Part shown: in pieces, positions 13,311 to 25,930 of the stretch
Position numbering within the stretch: the first letter of the stretch is position 1
How the letters are laid out: every line of letters starts with the position of its first letter
Origin: Mesodorylaimus sp. YZB2_4
Taxonomy: Eukaryota > Nematoda > Enoplea > Dorylaimida > Dorylaimidae
Assembly: GCA_030248295.1 (NCBI GenBank)
Contig: JASANH010001015.1
Span: 62,001 to 126,000 of the forward strand
Direction of reading: 5' to 3'
Length of the DNA: 64,000 nt
Notes under the pieces: generated by a model
What the model saw: the letters and a program-made list of their open reading frames with translations, nothing else
Database searches by the model: none
Told to the model about the DNA's origin: nothing
Made by a program: the position numbers and the translations under genes

Positions 13311-13969
13311 TGTTTGCTTCAATCAGAATTTTTTGTCCAAATGACTTTGGTCGTTCACAGTCTCTCCTACACCCGCCAGGCGTGGTTGCGCTGTCACATT
13401 GCAATATACGGGTCGTGGAGAATCAAGGGAGCTGCGGCCATATGACCATCTGGGCTCGCTCCAGGTTCAATCCCCTCGATAGAGGCTGGTTTGTAAACCC
13501 TAATCCCCCGCTGACACAAGAGGTGATCACCAAAACGAGGTCTGTCCTTTGTTTATTCTCATACACCGCTGTCGATAATACTTTTTCTACCAACACTCCC
13601 TTTCGCCATCAGCTCACATTTGCATAGCCACCTGTGGTGTTTTTTGTCTACCACACACTCGCCTCCTTCTTTCCAACAGTATTCGCTCTGACGTTTCCAA
13701 CCTCCGCCCTTTGCCTATACTACTCTGGTATCCCACAGACTTGCATGCCAGGCCGTGGATGACTGACCCAGTTGCTCCGAGTTGAGTGAGAGACAGTAGC
13801 CAAACAAGAAGACAGTCTCGGCTGTCGGACATTGTCCGAACTAGTCAGTGTCACGCAGCATGTCCAGATGGTGAGTTGCTCCGCGGAGACCGACGCTGTT
13901 TGGTGGTGTCCTTAGAAGATTTGATTGATGGCCATAGTCACATTTCAAAGAGATTGTTCGTCTATGCCT

Positions 13970-14375
13970 AATAGGGCACGGGTTTTCGCGAATTTCGGCT
14001 TCGCGGGCTCTAGCAGACATTTGGCGGCGCGAAATGGATGGCGATTGACCTGACCAAGTCGGCGTGTGCGCGGCTTAGAATGACGTCATGCGAGGCCAGA
14101 GACGAAATGAAATATTATGAAATACCAAATAATTTCTCGAACTATTCATTGGATTCATTCATTCAATGGACAAGAAGCATAAAATTTAAGCAATTGCAGT
14201 TTTTGAACAGCTTTTCACCCCATTTTATTTCATTTCATTTTGTCGCGGGCCTCGCATGACGTCATACTAGCCGCGCACACGCCGACTTAGACAGGTCAAT
14301 CGCCATCCATTTCGCCCCGCCAAGTGTCTGCTGTAGCCCGCGAAGCCGAAATTCGAGAAAAGCCCGTGCCCTATT
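13970..14375. mobile_element. Foldback/MITE, 406 bp
   Basis: Ends AATAGGGCACGGGTTTTCGC and its inverse (GTGCCCTATT) enclose arms of about 140 bp. The arms share TTCGGCTTCGCGGG, ATGGCGATTGACCTG, GTCGGCGTGTGCGCGGC and GACGTCATGCGAGGCC. The loop of about 110 bp is AT-rich. No open frame. Confidence 0.88.
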
Positions 14376-14559
14376 CCCCAATATTCCGCACCACCGAACC
14401 CTGGCGTTTTTCATTCAGGGTGTTTGGTAAACGGCTGCGGGAAAACGGGTTGAAAAATGACAATTTTGCATAAAATGTTTTGTCAAGAGTGTCATCTTTG
14501 TGACGCACCCGTTACCAATCTTAATCCCCCCCTTATGGCTAACCATCGAGGTGCTTGGC

Positions 14560-14735
14560 AGGGGAAGTTAGTGTTTTGTTGCCTTGGTGTATCAGTTGCC
14601 CTCGTCGGCCCTCCAACCCGTTGGGTTCATGTCCCAGGCACCCACGACTAGGTGGGGGGGGGGGGGGGGGGCCTTGAGTCCACTGCCCGCTGTATCTTCT
14701 CCAATGTAGGGATATTCCGCCTATTACATGCTCTT
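14560..14735 (-). repeat. Dispersed repeat (partner at 32460-32625)
   Basis: On the minus strand: AATAGGCGGAATATCCCTAC, ATTGGAGAAGATAC, CACCTAGTCGTGGGTGCCTG, AACCCAACGGGTT and GAGGGCAACTGATAC. The same series occurs on the plus strand at 32460-32625. This copy has a poly-G/C run of about 20 bases in the middle. Confidence 0.75.
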
Positions 14736-16597
14736 GAATAATGAATAACATCTCATGGAAATAGTCATTTCAAATGGGTCTCAAATCGGATCATGAGAGG
14801 TTTCCTTCGAGTCGATTTCCAGAACGTGGGGTGTGATGGCGTATATCCTGGCGTAATAACCATCCATTACGACCAAGCGGGTCCAAGGAGGGGAACTATT
14901 CCTGGGTCAAGATGAGTGAGTATTTTCACAAGCTAAACCCGAATCAAATATAAATTCACTATGCCCCTGTCTACTAGGCTCCCGCCATTTTTTGAATTTG
15001 AGTTTCTCGCATCTAAGAGGAAAAAATCACACCGATTCTTCTATAAGAAACTGCACGATTGCCTAAAACTGGCTGCCGTTTCTACCTCTGGTGCAAATGT
15101 CACTAATATTTCTTTTGCAGAAACCAATACTCCATGGGGACAAACCCTGGCTTGAAAACTCGTGCAAAAATTTTTTCTCATCTCCCTCATAAACTTTAGT
15201 CTTATACAAAAAATCGTTTTTTGCGCAGCGCCTAAACATATAAGATCTCAGCATTACGATTGCAAACGCCTGATCCAACCATCAGTAGAAGAAAAAAGTG
15301 CTTCAGCAAGTCTCACCATGCGATCAGTAAATAACTCATTAGATCACTATTGGCAAAAATTCTCAATTGCCGACTTCAACGAATTCGACCAGACCAGTCG
15401 TTGGATGCTCGACCTTGTATTTCAGCACCAGCACTTGTTCCTGATTAGAAATCAGCTGCAAATTCCAGTCAACACGTCCAATTTCCTTATTAATAATGAT
15501 ATTATTGCGGGCTTGCGGCTCGATTAGCTGTACCTAAAATTAGATCCTCTTGTTAATTGGCACCAATCAATAAACCAATTCACAGTGTTTGGCATCTTGC
15601 ATTCAAATTTCCCGCGGGCGTCGCTACAGCACTTTATAGCACGTTTACCCATCTCCTCATCATTCTGTGCGAAAATGAATGGATGAAACGCGCGGAGGCT
15701 GTATTCATGAAGCGTTTCCTCGCGAGCTTTATGTCGAGGTGACCGTTTAGTAAAGTACTCTATACTGAAAGTAAAGTGACAAAACTCTCTCATTTATGAA
15801 ACTTTCAGGGTGACTAAGTTGATGTCACTGCTCAGAAAAAAATCGAAGGTGACTTGAAAACGGCATTCATGAAACTTTAGTCGTAAGAAAATAAAGCCAA
15901 CTTTGTGAGGTGACTAGAAATAAGCCTGAGGTGGCCTTCACCACCTGACACATTTTTTTCGTCAGGTTTTGTATTTTGAGTTTTTGATCAAATAAGCTGT
16001 AAAACAGCGAAAATGGATTGTTTCGACCTAGACGGAGATTTGGGGCTATTTGAGCATATTTCGACCTCGATTCGATGCATTCAACGATTATGGCGACAAC
16101 CACTTTTTGCAACGATACCGCTTGACTAAAGATGGTGTAAACGATTAGTGCGCGCTTATGCGAGCCGATTTGAGAAGAAACACACATCGTCGACATCCCT
16201 TAAGTGTTCAACAAGTTCTCGCGGCTCTCCGTTTTTATGGCAGTGGTGGGCCGTATCAGTTGCTGGACGTTCTTACAGAGCGTTCATGAACACGGCCTCA
16301 GGTCGATTTGGTGGCCAAATCGTCCCGACAGGACACCGAGAGCATATTAATTCCCCTTAGCAAATATTCACTCTGAAAAAGCATCGCTCCCAGCATCGAC
16401 TAGCGTTGATACAGTTTCGAACCCGCTGATTATGGATGGCTCCCTGTAAGCAGTCATAAAAAAGATTACTGCAGCGTCTTCTTTCAAATCTTTCGAAAAC
16501 TGAACTGCTCTATTTATTCGCATCGCGTTTCTAGTTTCGCTTCCCCCAAATCCAGTGTGAATCTGAAGACAACGTCAGACACTGGCAAAAATCCAAC

Positions 16598-19500
16598 CTA
16601 ATCGGGCGAAATCTGAGAAACGAGGGGTTTAGGAGACCAAATCACAAAAGTGCCGGATATACACTCCTGACCTGACCGAAAATGACGACCACTTACTTTA
16701 ATCTTGTCATTCGTACTCATCGGATAATGATCAGTCACCGAAATCTTGATTGGAATCGATCGAGTATTTTTGATTTTAATCTTTTTCTCATAAGTTTTGA
16801 CGGCCGATTTTGAAAAGAAGCCAATTTCTTCATTAAATTTTTTCGCAGAATCATATTCTACGCGTATGGCGTGATCAGGCCCCAAAGAACATTTGAATTC
16901 TTCTTGGGGGCTAACAGCATTCAAATGACTTTTTCCGATGAATGAATTGTCCCAATAAATCGAAGTCGGCCCTGGCAGCAACGGATAATGACTATTATTC
17001 TTGACGCGGGCCATCAAATACGCCAGTGGCTGCTTCGACGGCACACTCGCATGCTCCGATTCCGATTTCAAATCGATTTCAGCTACAGTCACCTGAATTT
17101 TAAAAAATACTGAAAAGCCTTGTATTCAGATGGACTTGCAAATTTTTCTTAGCGAATTCTAGAATATCAGCAGGACGATTTAAAATTTACGATTTGAAAA
17201 CAGTTTTGGGGCCATCCATAAAGGTCGACCGCACAAAATCTCGATTTTTTGACCCCCTGACCGAATGCCGACCACTTCTCGCAAACCCCCCTCAAAAATG
17301 GTCGACCACTTCAGCCATACCCCCTTCCAATCCGCAGTTGTGTGAAATGTTTCGTCGTATGCTTTCTCGAGCTCGACAAGATGCCATCTCCTTCGAAGAC
17401 AAATCGTTTTTGATTTATGGAGCGGATTTCTATTTTGTAAAAGCCTCCACAAACTTTTCCCACAAATTTTCTAAAAGTTTTCCGGGTTAAGCCGCGCCGG
17501 CTTAGTTCTCTACGGGACTTCAATCATATTAGCTGGCAAGCAGCCATGAGATGATAAGCGAGGCTGTGGGGGATAGGTTGGGATTCCAATCCTGATCCTG
17601 ACATTGAGGCATCGGGATTCTGGTAATAATTATGATTTGCATAAGCATGGCAGGCACACTCTGATCCATTATATCTGCCATGAAGCAGTAGCGATGAAGA
17701 GGCAACAGCAACATCAGCTCACATCGACAATGATAACAACACTGATTTTACTTAGCCTAGGCTGACCTTGCTGGACGCGTATCGAAACTGCGAATGTATC
17801 GTATTTCCTCGAAATCCTCCCCCCCTCTGGTTATTCTCCCCCGTCTGGGACCAATTTGAAAAAAATTCTCCCGCGTGGAGAATTTCGAGGAAATACGGTA
17901 CTCATCAATTTCAGCTTATTTATAATGACTGAAACTCGACCTGATAAAAAACCTGTACGACTAAAGTGTGCTTAAGTGAGGAAAATAGACTAATTTCCTT
18001 CGTCTGTGCGAACTGTTCGACCTCAAACAAAAAATCCCGATCCCGATCAGCTTGCCCTGATCTCGATCCCAGAAAAAGGTGATCCCGACCTATCCCTAGA
18101 GGTGACCAGCTCTCACGGCAGGCTCCCTGTGTCTTCACTGGGAGCCCCTCCACACGAGGGCATACTGGGTGAGAAGGGGCTCAGGCTTAGCTTAGGGACC
18201 TTCCCGACTGGTGTTCGAGGGCAGTTCCCCAATTCTCTGCCTCTTGGGTGGGCGTCCGCCGTTTGACAGTAACGTGGTGTTGCCCAGAGCCAGGTGTCCT
18301 GAGCCAGCGACAAGCTACTAAACTGCCGTCCTCCGTTGGAATAGAACCTCGGCCTCCTAGTCAGGGTTGCGGGCCAGAAAGGCGGACCTTAACCAGCTTA
18401 GCCATCGCCTCCCAACTTTCCCTTTCGGATCAGATGTCATTCCAGTTAAGAATAAGAGTCATGATAAAGCCGAAATTGCATTATCGAGAATGAACGACCG
18501 AGGAGAAGAGAAGACAAAAAGTTTTGAAGGTTTGAACGCGCACTACTGGTGAAGAGAAAAGGTGTTTTTTGTCATCAAAAGTCTGAAAATTTGCTGCGGT
18601 CGACCATTGGCCGCTACCCCTCCCCCGACCGCAGCTGACCACTTTTTGCCAACCCCCTCCCCCCCCCCCCCTTGGCTGCGGTCGACCTTTATGGATGGCC
18701 CCTTTGCAAATTTGCGCAAAATGGCATTCACCATTAAAAAATTTTTTTATTGTTTATTGTTTTTTTATTTAAGTGCTTGAAGATTCAATTTAAAATTGGC
18801 TGGAAAAAGTATTTCATCTAACAAAAGAAAATGTCAGCAGCATCTGACATCAGAATTTTCGTTGAGTTTAGCAGTACCTCTTTCTGTTAATTTTTTTAAA
18901 ATGAACTTTAAAAGCTAAAAGATTCATTATATGAAAAATTCAAAAATTAAAAATCCAGTGAGGTTCATTAAATTTGAATTTCGAAATTCCATCTGTAAAA
19001 AAGTCTAACTTATTTTATACCATTTTAAAAATTTTTTGTTTATGTCAGTTTTGTGCTGAAGTGGTTTATAAAAAAATTTTCAGTGGCGTTTGCTAAGATT
19101 TTTTGAACTGAATGACTGATTGCTGCAGCAAAAATATATTTTTCGTATCTCAAGCCAGTAAGAAAATTTGTGAGTGTACATTTTTGCAAAGATTTTCAAA
19201 AAGTTTTTACAGATTCCAGTAAGTTTGTATTTAAAATTTTTTGAATACCACGTGTATAAGCACTGTATTATGGGCCAAGCAAATATAGTACGTCCTATGG
19301 AGGCCCAAACCTGAGATAGTTGTTGCTGAGATGCTACCTAATTCCAAAGGTGAAACTCATTTCTGACCAATTGCCTAAATACCCATCCACCTGTACAGAC
19401 CATTTAAAAGGGTTCATACAACACAGTATTTGAATTTCCCGCTTTTAAAGTCGCTTATGACAATTCTGCGCAGATGAAAAGCCGCGCGCATCAAAGCTTG

Positions 19501-21400
19501 CGCGCGTCCAGCACTTCTATTTTTATTGCGGGAAATTCAAATTTTTTATCGTACAGGGCTGCGAAAGTGAATGAAAACTGGCAGTCTGCGCTTACTTTGT
19601 GATCGGCATTGTCGGATGGAATGGTAGTCAAACGTACAATATTGAACGACGTGCTAACAACAGTTGCTTCAACCTGCAAGAAATCAAAATTGCCCTGTCT
19701 TTACTGAGTTATTCTGTTAGCCGTGCATTCACGTCGTGCGTTTCGATCGGGGATGACTAAAAATTTGAAATCGCGATCGCGACATAAACTTCAACATCTT
19801 GGCAAACAATTCATGCCTGCAAAATGCCCCGCATAGATCTGGAAAATGCACGGCTAACGATACAATCACGTTGCATATAGCTCAAAGAACCTGCTATACC
19901 TTCGCCTCGGCGTTCTCCATCTTCTCCTCAGGTTGCCATTCTCGATCAGCATCCATGCTAAAAACACCCTTGTACTGAACCACGCGTCCAACGATTCCAC
20001 TTTTTATATGCCCACTTCGACCGCCAAAGTCTTCACTGACGGGCCTAAAAAACATGTCGATAATGCAAATCACAACTATTTTTTGAATTTCGCGCCAACA
20101 CCTTTGACGTCTCTTACTGGAGGAATTTTTAGTTTTTGGCGCGCGATTTTTCGCATCATATTTTTTTGCCACAGACATGCAGTATTTGAGCGAAGCGCTT
20201 CGAAGTTTACGTTTGGCGCCTTTTTTGATACATTTGAACAAGCAAAGGTGCGAAATTTAAATTAAAGGCCCAGGCAAACGATGACTCAAAATTTGAATTC
20301 GGCGTTAAATCTTTTTTGAAGCAAAATTTTACTCACTGTCGCGGCAATTCAGGCTGCTTGATACCAACTCGCAATGTGCCCAAATTTGGAATTTTTCCAC
20401 CCACATTTGGTTTAGCCGTACTCAAAGCTAATTTAGCCTCATTCCACGCTTCGCCCGTGTTTTGTTTGACCAAACCGAAATAAAAAATCTTCAATTTTCG
20501 ATCGGTTGTGTAGACACGAATGTCGTAGCTCGGTTTCCAAGATGCGTGGTTAACCAAATAAGAAATTGACAATTCGACAGCGCAAGTTTCTTGCACGTCC
20601 AACACTACGCAAACTTCCCTGCAAAATCCAACAAATACATGCACATTCCTGAACGACCTCAAATTAACCAATTACCTCAACATTTTCGAGTCGGATCCTC
20701 CGAATAAATTCGATTCCAAACGCTCGATTTTTTCTTGCAATTCGCTCTGTTTCTTCTCAATTTCCATAAATTGATCGTGATATTTTGGGAAATCATTGAC
20801 ATAATAATTGAAAAATTGTTGGAGACTTTTGCAATCGAATTGCGACAAATTGGCCGATTGACAGCGCTCTTTGACCGATTCCAAGCCACCGATTCGATTC
20901 AGCATGCCATCAATAGTTTCGGCAAATTTGGATAAACGTTGTTTTTCACCTTCCAATAAATCGTTTTGAGTTTTCATTTCTTTCAATTTTTCTCTTTCTT
21001 CTTTATTCGGTTCCATATCGGGATGATCCTAAATTTAAAACTTCAAGTTTTCTTAGCGTCGATTTAATTGAAAACCTTTTATTAAATCGGATTTTCATGG
21101 GATCGTCGGACGTTTTCTCAGAAAACGTTTCTACACCTATCCTGTTACCCAAAATAATGAACCCTGACTTACTTTTTTAGCATCTTTTTCTCGATACAAA
21201 ACTTCGGTAATGGTCGCTTTTCCGATTCCATCCACACGAATCGATTCCTTATCGATCGAAGATGCCAGCTTGTTGACGATGATCTCATTCAGACCAGCTT
21301 GCACGATGGCTTTTAAAGAGCGTTTCACTTCGGCTCGATCTTCGTACACTGTCACACCCGTTATGACCAGTTTGGTTACATCAAATGTTTGAACTGCCAT
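16598..21400 (-). CDS. F37C4.5-type protein (DUF4140 N-terminal and DUF4139 C-terminal domains)
   Basis: Exons: 21173-21400, 20676-21028, 20337-20618, 19900-19957, 19596-19673, 16697-17092, 16598-16612. Frames agree at every junction and the product is 469 residues. Residues 1-76 (MAVQTFDVTKLVITGVTVYE, then DRAEVKRSLKA) match the DUF4140 start, including the YEDRAEV motif. Exon 2 is a charged coiled coil with EKKQSELQEKIERLESNLF. Exons 3-6 are DUF4139-like: SYLVNHASWKPSYDIRVYT, NTGEAWNEAKLALST, VEATVVSTSF, TIPSDNADHK and YPLLPGPTSIYWDNSFIG. Members are known from nematodes, other invertebrates, fungi and bacteria, with no settled function. An AATAAA lies on the minus strand at 16513-16518. 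The last intron (84 nt) is in frame and stop-free, so retaining it would only add 28 residues. The C-terminus after the last exon is only ISPD, which may be short for the family. Confidence 0.85.
17208..18702. mobile_element. Non-autonomous TIR DNA transposon, copy A
   Basis: 1495 bp with terminal inverted repeats GGGGCCATCCATAAAGGTCG, continuing ACCGCA. The flanks TTT/TTT suggest a 3-bp target duplication. It matches 48515-49873 over nearly its whole length. Inside is a reversed tRNA-like unit (18330-18415; on the minus strand GGCGATGGCTAAGCTGGTTA, then GGTTCTATTCC). No transposase frame is seen. It sits in the sixth intron of the F37C4.5-type gene. Confidence 0.8.
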
Positions 21401-21669
21401 ATTTGAAAAATTGTTTTGATAACTGTAGAGCTAAGCGAATCAACCACTTCTGGTCGGATCTCCCGATAAAATGATTGCAGTTGGGCCGGGCTAAAAGTGA
21501 AAATGCGACAGTGTAAAGTGCCTTCGCCTCGCTAGCAGCAGACAGCGCACTGGACCACCATTTCGGAAACTGACAGCTCTTGCACACTGGCAGGAGTCCC
21601 GAAGGCTCCTACACGCCTACTTCGTGTGGGGACAGGCAGGCAAACTGGAGCCCCGACGGAGTATGAAAT

Positions 21670-22442
21670 ATTTCCAAAAAAGTCTGTTATGCCAGACTCG
21701 AAACTTTTAGACCAGCCAATGCACAGAGTGGAATCAGGGCTTGGGATGGCTGGTCTACTCGGCCACTGCTAAGCGCAACCACGGTTAGGGAAAAATGTCT
21801 GAGCAGAAGCTGCTTTCTCTGCATGAATATTGACAGGACGACTAATCGTGGCAACGAGCAGAGAACCATGCAATCCTGTGCTTGTGGTCCACATAGTGGG
21901 CTGGGGGTGTCTAACTCTCGGGCTATGTCTAGTAGCGCTTGCTCTTATTGTTATTAGGGTGTGTTCGACTCGCGGCCAGGTAAATCATTTTGTGTCATGT
22001 GCCCTTTCATCCTTGAGTGTGTCATCACTGATATGATAAACCATGAGCGTGAACATAAAGCTGGAAGAAGAGGAAAAGATTTTTCAGTGTTCATCGAGAC
22101 AGGCATGCCACGATAAGCCATAACACTTTACTCGCAGCGCTACAGCTTTAGCATGCAGTATGCAGGTTGCTTGTGTGGAGCAGCACAGCTGCCTTTGGGG
22201 AGCCTGTCTGGACAGCAGCAGTACACAAAACACATGCTTTGTGGCTTGGATGCTGACGTATCAATGCATACATACGGTATATGTGTGCGAGCAATTACGA
22301 GCTGTGTGCAGTGCCTAACATGCTGGACCACCTCTCCTTTTTCTTGTGGCCGAGTAGACCAGCCATCCTAAGCCCTGGTTCCACTGTGTGCATTGGCTGG
22401 TCTAAAAGTTTTGAGTCTGTCATAACAGACTTTTTTGGAAAT
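21670..22442. mobile_element. Foldback element, about 770 bp
   Basis: Arms 21670-21768 and 22341-22442 begin ATTTCCAAAAAAGTCTGTTA and contain TTTTAGACCAGCCAATGCAC and GGATGGCTGGTCTACTCGGC. The interior of about 570 bp includes a SINE fragment and no gene. It lies just upstream of the F37C4.5-type gene start. Confidence 0.87.
21955..22035 (+). repeat. tRNA-derived SINE, 3' fragment
   Basis: GTGTTCGACTCGCGGCCAGG, then a tail with CCTTTCATCCTTGAGTGTG, matching the right half of the copies at 4125 and 53665. It lies inside the loop of a large foldback element. Confidence 0.5.
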
Positions 22443-25400
22443 TATAAAACCGCTTTTCTTTTTTCGCTAGAAACTAGTTTGGCCCAAAACACTTGTTCCT
22501 ACAACTGAGAGAATTGAGTGACTTGAATGTCATACACCTTCTTCCAAACCTCTTAAAAAGAGAAACATAAACAGAACGTAAACCATAAACAAAAAAGCTC
22601 ATTCGTAAGGATTCCTCATTCGTGAGGAGAACTAGCTCATTCTCGAGTGGTCTTAACTTCTATATCCTCAGAGTATTCCATCATAAGCTGAAACTGAACA
22701 CTTGGGATCCCCAAGTTTTATAAGGTTGTTATTAGCTCTAATTTCCCTCAGCAACCTCCACCCGTTCACTTCAACCCGTTCAGTTGATGTTTCTAAACTC
22801 CGCGTCGAAAAATGAAAAAACAGAAACACCAGAGCCAGCTACTTTCGATAGTCGATAACTCAAGAATTATTTACCCAAAAAAGTTGATTTTTCGTAAGCT
22901 TTGCAAGATAGGTCAGATCCGCTGACATGTCAATTTTTATCAAAATCTGTTGAGTACTCGACGAGCGACGGGTTGAAAAAGCCAAAAAAGTGATTATTTT
23001 CTGGAATAACTTTTCAGAAACTAAAGCTTACAAAAAATGAATGCCAAAAGGCAGATTTTGAAGATGCAAGCTCTCAGAAAAACTTATATTTACACCTGTA
23101 CGACCTCTGGTAGTTGCTGTAGCCTGCTGTTTATTCTCCTCCTCCTCGTCTTCTCCCCCTGAACAAGAAATCGCGTATTCTGGAACTCGACAATGGCCAG
23201 ACGGATTTTGATAAAAATTGGCACGACTGTAGATTCGGCCGATTCTGCTGTGTGCAAAAAATCAAAAATCGTCCTTTAGCATTAGGCGTCTGGTTGGCTG
23301 GTCTAATCGTAAGCATAGCGTGCCTGCTGATGAGCCATCAGAGTCACGGTCGAGTTGTCTCACAGGCAACTCGCAGGTATTCTTCCGCTAGCATTGCAAT
23401 AAGGTGCGCGCTGGCGCGAGGCAGAAAAAGCGTTGCAACAAGAAAGATTGCGGAGGGGGAAGTGGAAAATGGTTGAGTAGCTGCCCTGCTTGGTTACGAA
23501 ATTTCGAAGGCTAAGGCTAGGCTAAGTTGTGAATGCAAAGGCAGGCAGTAAGAGCAACTAAACGAACACGAACGTAATGTGCGCAAATGTTTTCTTGCCG
23601 ATCAAACAGTGCCTTTTGTAATAAAACCTACAAATAAATTTCTCGTTGCATGTTGAATAACTAAGGGTCTCACCTCAACCGCTGTTTTGCTTTCTTCGAA
23701 CATTGCCTTTCTCAGTGTGCCTCAGCCTCAGTTTGATTATGGATGCGACATCACACACAATTCGCAATTCGCTTAGGAGTGCCGCTTTATAGTGTGTTCT
23801 TTGACTGGACTGCTTATGCTATATTTCCTGCGTGTCCCACGATCTTAGTGCGCTGAAGCGTTTACGTGAGGAATAAACAGTAAACTGACGAAAAAGGTAT
23901 AATAGCTAGTTTACAGTATGAGTAAAAGCGCTTTTTTCGCAGATTTTGTGCCATGCCAGAAAAAGTTAAATGTCAGGGTAACTTCGCAGAGGCAGGAAAG
24001 CTCGAAAACTTTTACTCCTGCGTAGAGTCGAACCTGCGTCACTCAGCTGTGAAATCCGGCTCTCTACCTCTCCGCCTCCTCTCCCCAATGCGCGTGGATC
24101 TACGTTAGCTCATGCTGTGGGCGACAATGACCGGCACTTGTTACTTTTAATCCATTTCGCAAGTCGAACAACCCTTTGTACCTGAGCATCACAACAGTGC
24201 GCCAAATTCAAACTGTTTCGCCCATTTTTTGGGAATAAAGCGAAATGTCGACGTCACTTCCTCATTTGTGCTTAAAAACCTTTTGCAATTACTTTTTTTG
24301 CGATATCATTTCAATTAGAGGCCTCGGAAGCCCATTTTTTGAATTTCAGCGTGATGGTCGACCTGTCAGAGCATGTTGAACCGGTTTTATAGGTGCTCAG
24401 GGAGCCTTAGCCATGAATTCAGAATGATCTCGGTTATACAGTATCTGTGTTTATTTTGACGGAAACCTAGAAATAGCCCATCCTAGATTGGCGGGCATCG
24501 GCTTATTCCAATCAGTGCAAAATATGCAACCACCTCGACGAAAAAGGGTCATCCCAAACTTCATATCCTCTCGATCAACGGTAGATGCTAGGTTTTTTGA
24601 TTCATCATTTAGGGGCAAAGTGACCTAATCCAGAACGCCACCTCGACTTCACATCTGATCCACTCCCTCGATTTTATGGTAGCCAGAATCACATCTTTTC
24701 CGCCTGTGCGTTGGATTGATTGTCATCGAACACTGAAGTCGGCTTAATGTGAAGACATTATGCGTGGAGCAATTTTATATAATGAAGACCAAGTTTCCTT
24801 GAAAAGCTTCCCGGTTGAAGATTATACAATACTCGTATATATCGTTTTTTTCTGGATAACTTTACATAATCACTTAAATTTGTCATCTCTTAAAAAACCG
24901 TGCAAGAGCTGACCTGCATTTTTGTGGATACTTTTATCTGTGATAGCTTATAGAGCTAAAGCTAAAGGCTCAGTTTGTTCATCCATATTGCACAAATCAG
25001 ACTTGCCCACGTTTGTCAAACTGGAAACCTGGCTGATTGTGAGACCTTCCATCGTCAAATAGCAGGCTAGCCGCGAGCCGAAAGCATCTGGCATATAAGG
25101 ATTTTGAGCAATACGCATTCACTAGAGAAGATCTGTTCATTCTTAATTCGAATTCCCGCTTGGCGAGCCATTTTTGCGCGCACATGCCTACTGTAAGAAA
25201 AGATGCTTATGCACAGCCATCTGCCACAAGCGACTTTAACACTGTTTTTTAGTTGTGAGCCAGGTCTGTCCCGCTCGTTAGCTAATGAGCTTCGAGATCA
25301 GCCGTCATGGGTACTCTGTCGCACGGAGAGCCCTCGCGGGCACTCGCACGAGAAAATGCACTGATTCTCTCGTGTCGTTTATGCCTATTTGAGACACGTG

Positions 25401-25920
25401 GAGAGAATGAATCTTGACTCGATCTTGAGAGAGGAAGAATCATTCTCTGGGAGAGCGCAGATACGAACTGTTCACCAAATATATAAATTCTAGTCTCCCA
25501 GCCTGAATCGAAATTGCCGAGCTGACTAACTAGCACAATGGACAATGCTCGCTCTAGTGACAGCTAAGGCTGAAGTATACAATTTGGGTGACATACACAG
25601 GTGGCTAACACCACACTTGAAAACTGAGCTAATTTGCAGAGAAAAAGGGAATTTTGTAACCAAATATATTCTCTAGCAGAGAATCTCTTGATTCAATGGT
25701 GTTTTTCTTTGGAGCTCGGCACATATTTTTGGTGCAGATATCAAACTTCGTAAAGTCAAGTAGGAAAAGTAGGCATTGACGTACAGTGTATCAAGGCGAA
25801 TCTGGAATCTACTTTATTTTGGAAACTGTTCTGTCGTCATAATACACAAATTATGTCATGAATCGAGAGATGTATTAGTCCTTTTTATGAAACTGTGCGC
25901 TACTCTAAGAAAAACTTAGA
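22443..25920. other. Intergenic region without recognised genes
   Basis: Mostly unique-looking, with a decayed inverted pair around TTTTTATCAAAATC (22930) and GATTTTGATAAAAATTGG (23200). On the minus strand a tRNA-like unit at 24000-24080 has GGCGGAGAGGTAGAGAGCCG and CAGGTTCGACTC. No open frame shows family motifs or good splice context. Confidence 0.5.
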
Positions 25921-25930
25921 AATTTATTAA

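Larger units (their letters stand above)
11840..16400. other. Intergenic region, repeat-rich
   Basis: Between the 5' end of the ZFC3H1-like gene and the 3' end of the F37C4.5-type gene. It holds copies of the GTCAACC repeat (12440-12530, 13195-13310), a fragment with box-B-like CAGGTTCAATCCCC (13460), a 406-bp foldback, a repeat with poly-G (14560-14735) and otherwise unremarkable DNA. No exon I can support. Confidence 0.6.

Noticed and set aside
15162-15527. 121-codon plus-strand frame
   Set aside because: Its first codon is TTG, no family is recognised and no splice partners are seen; chance is the likelier explanation.
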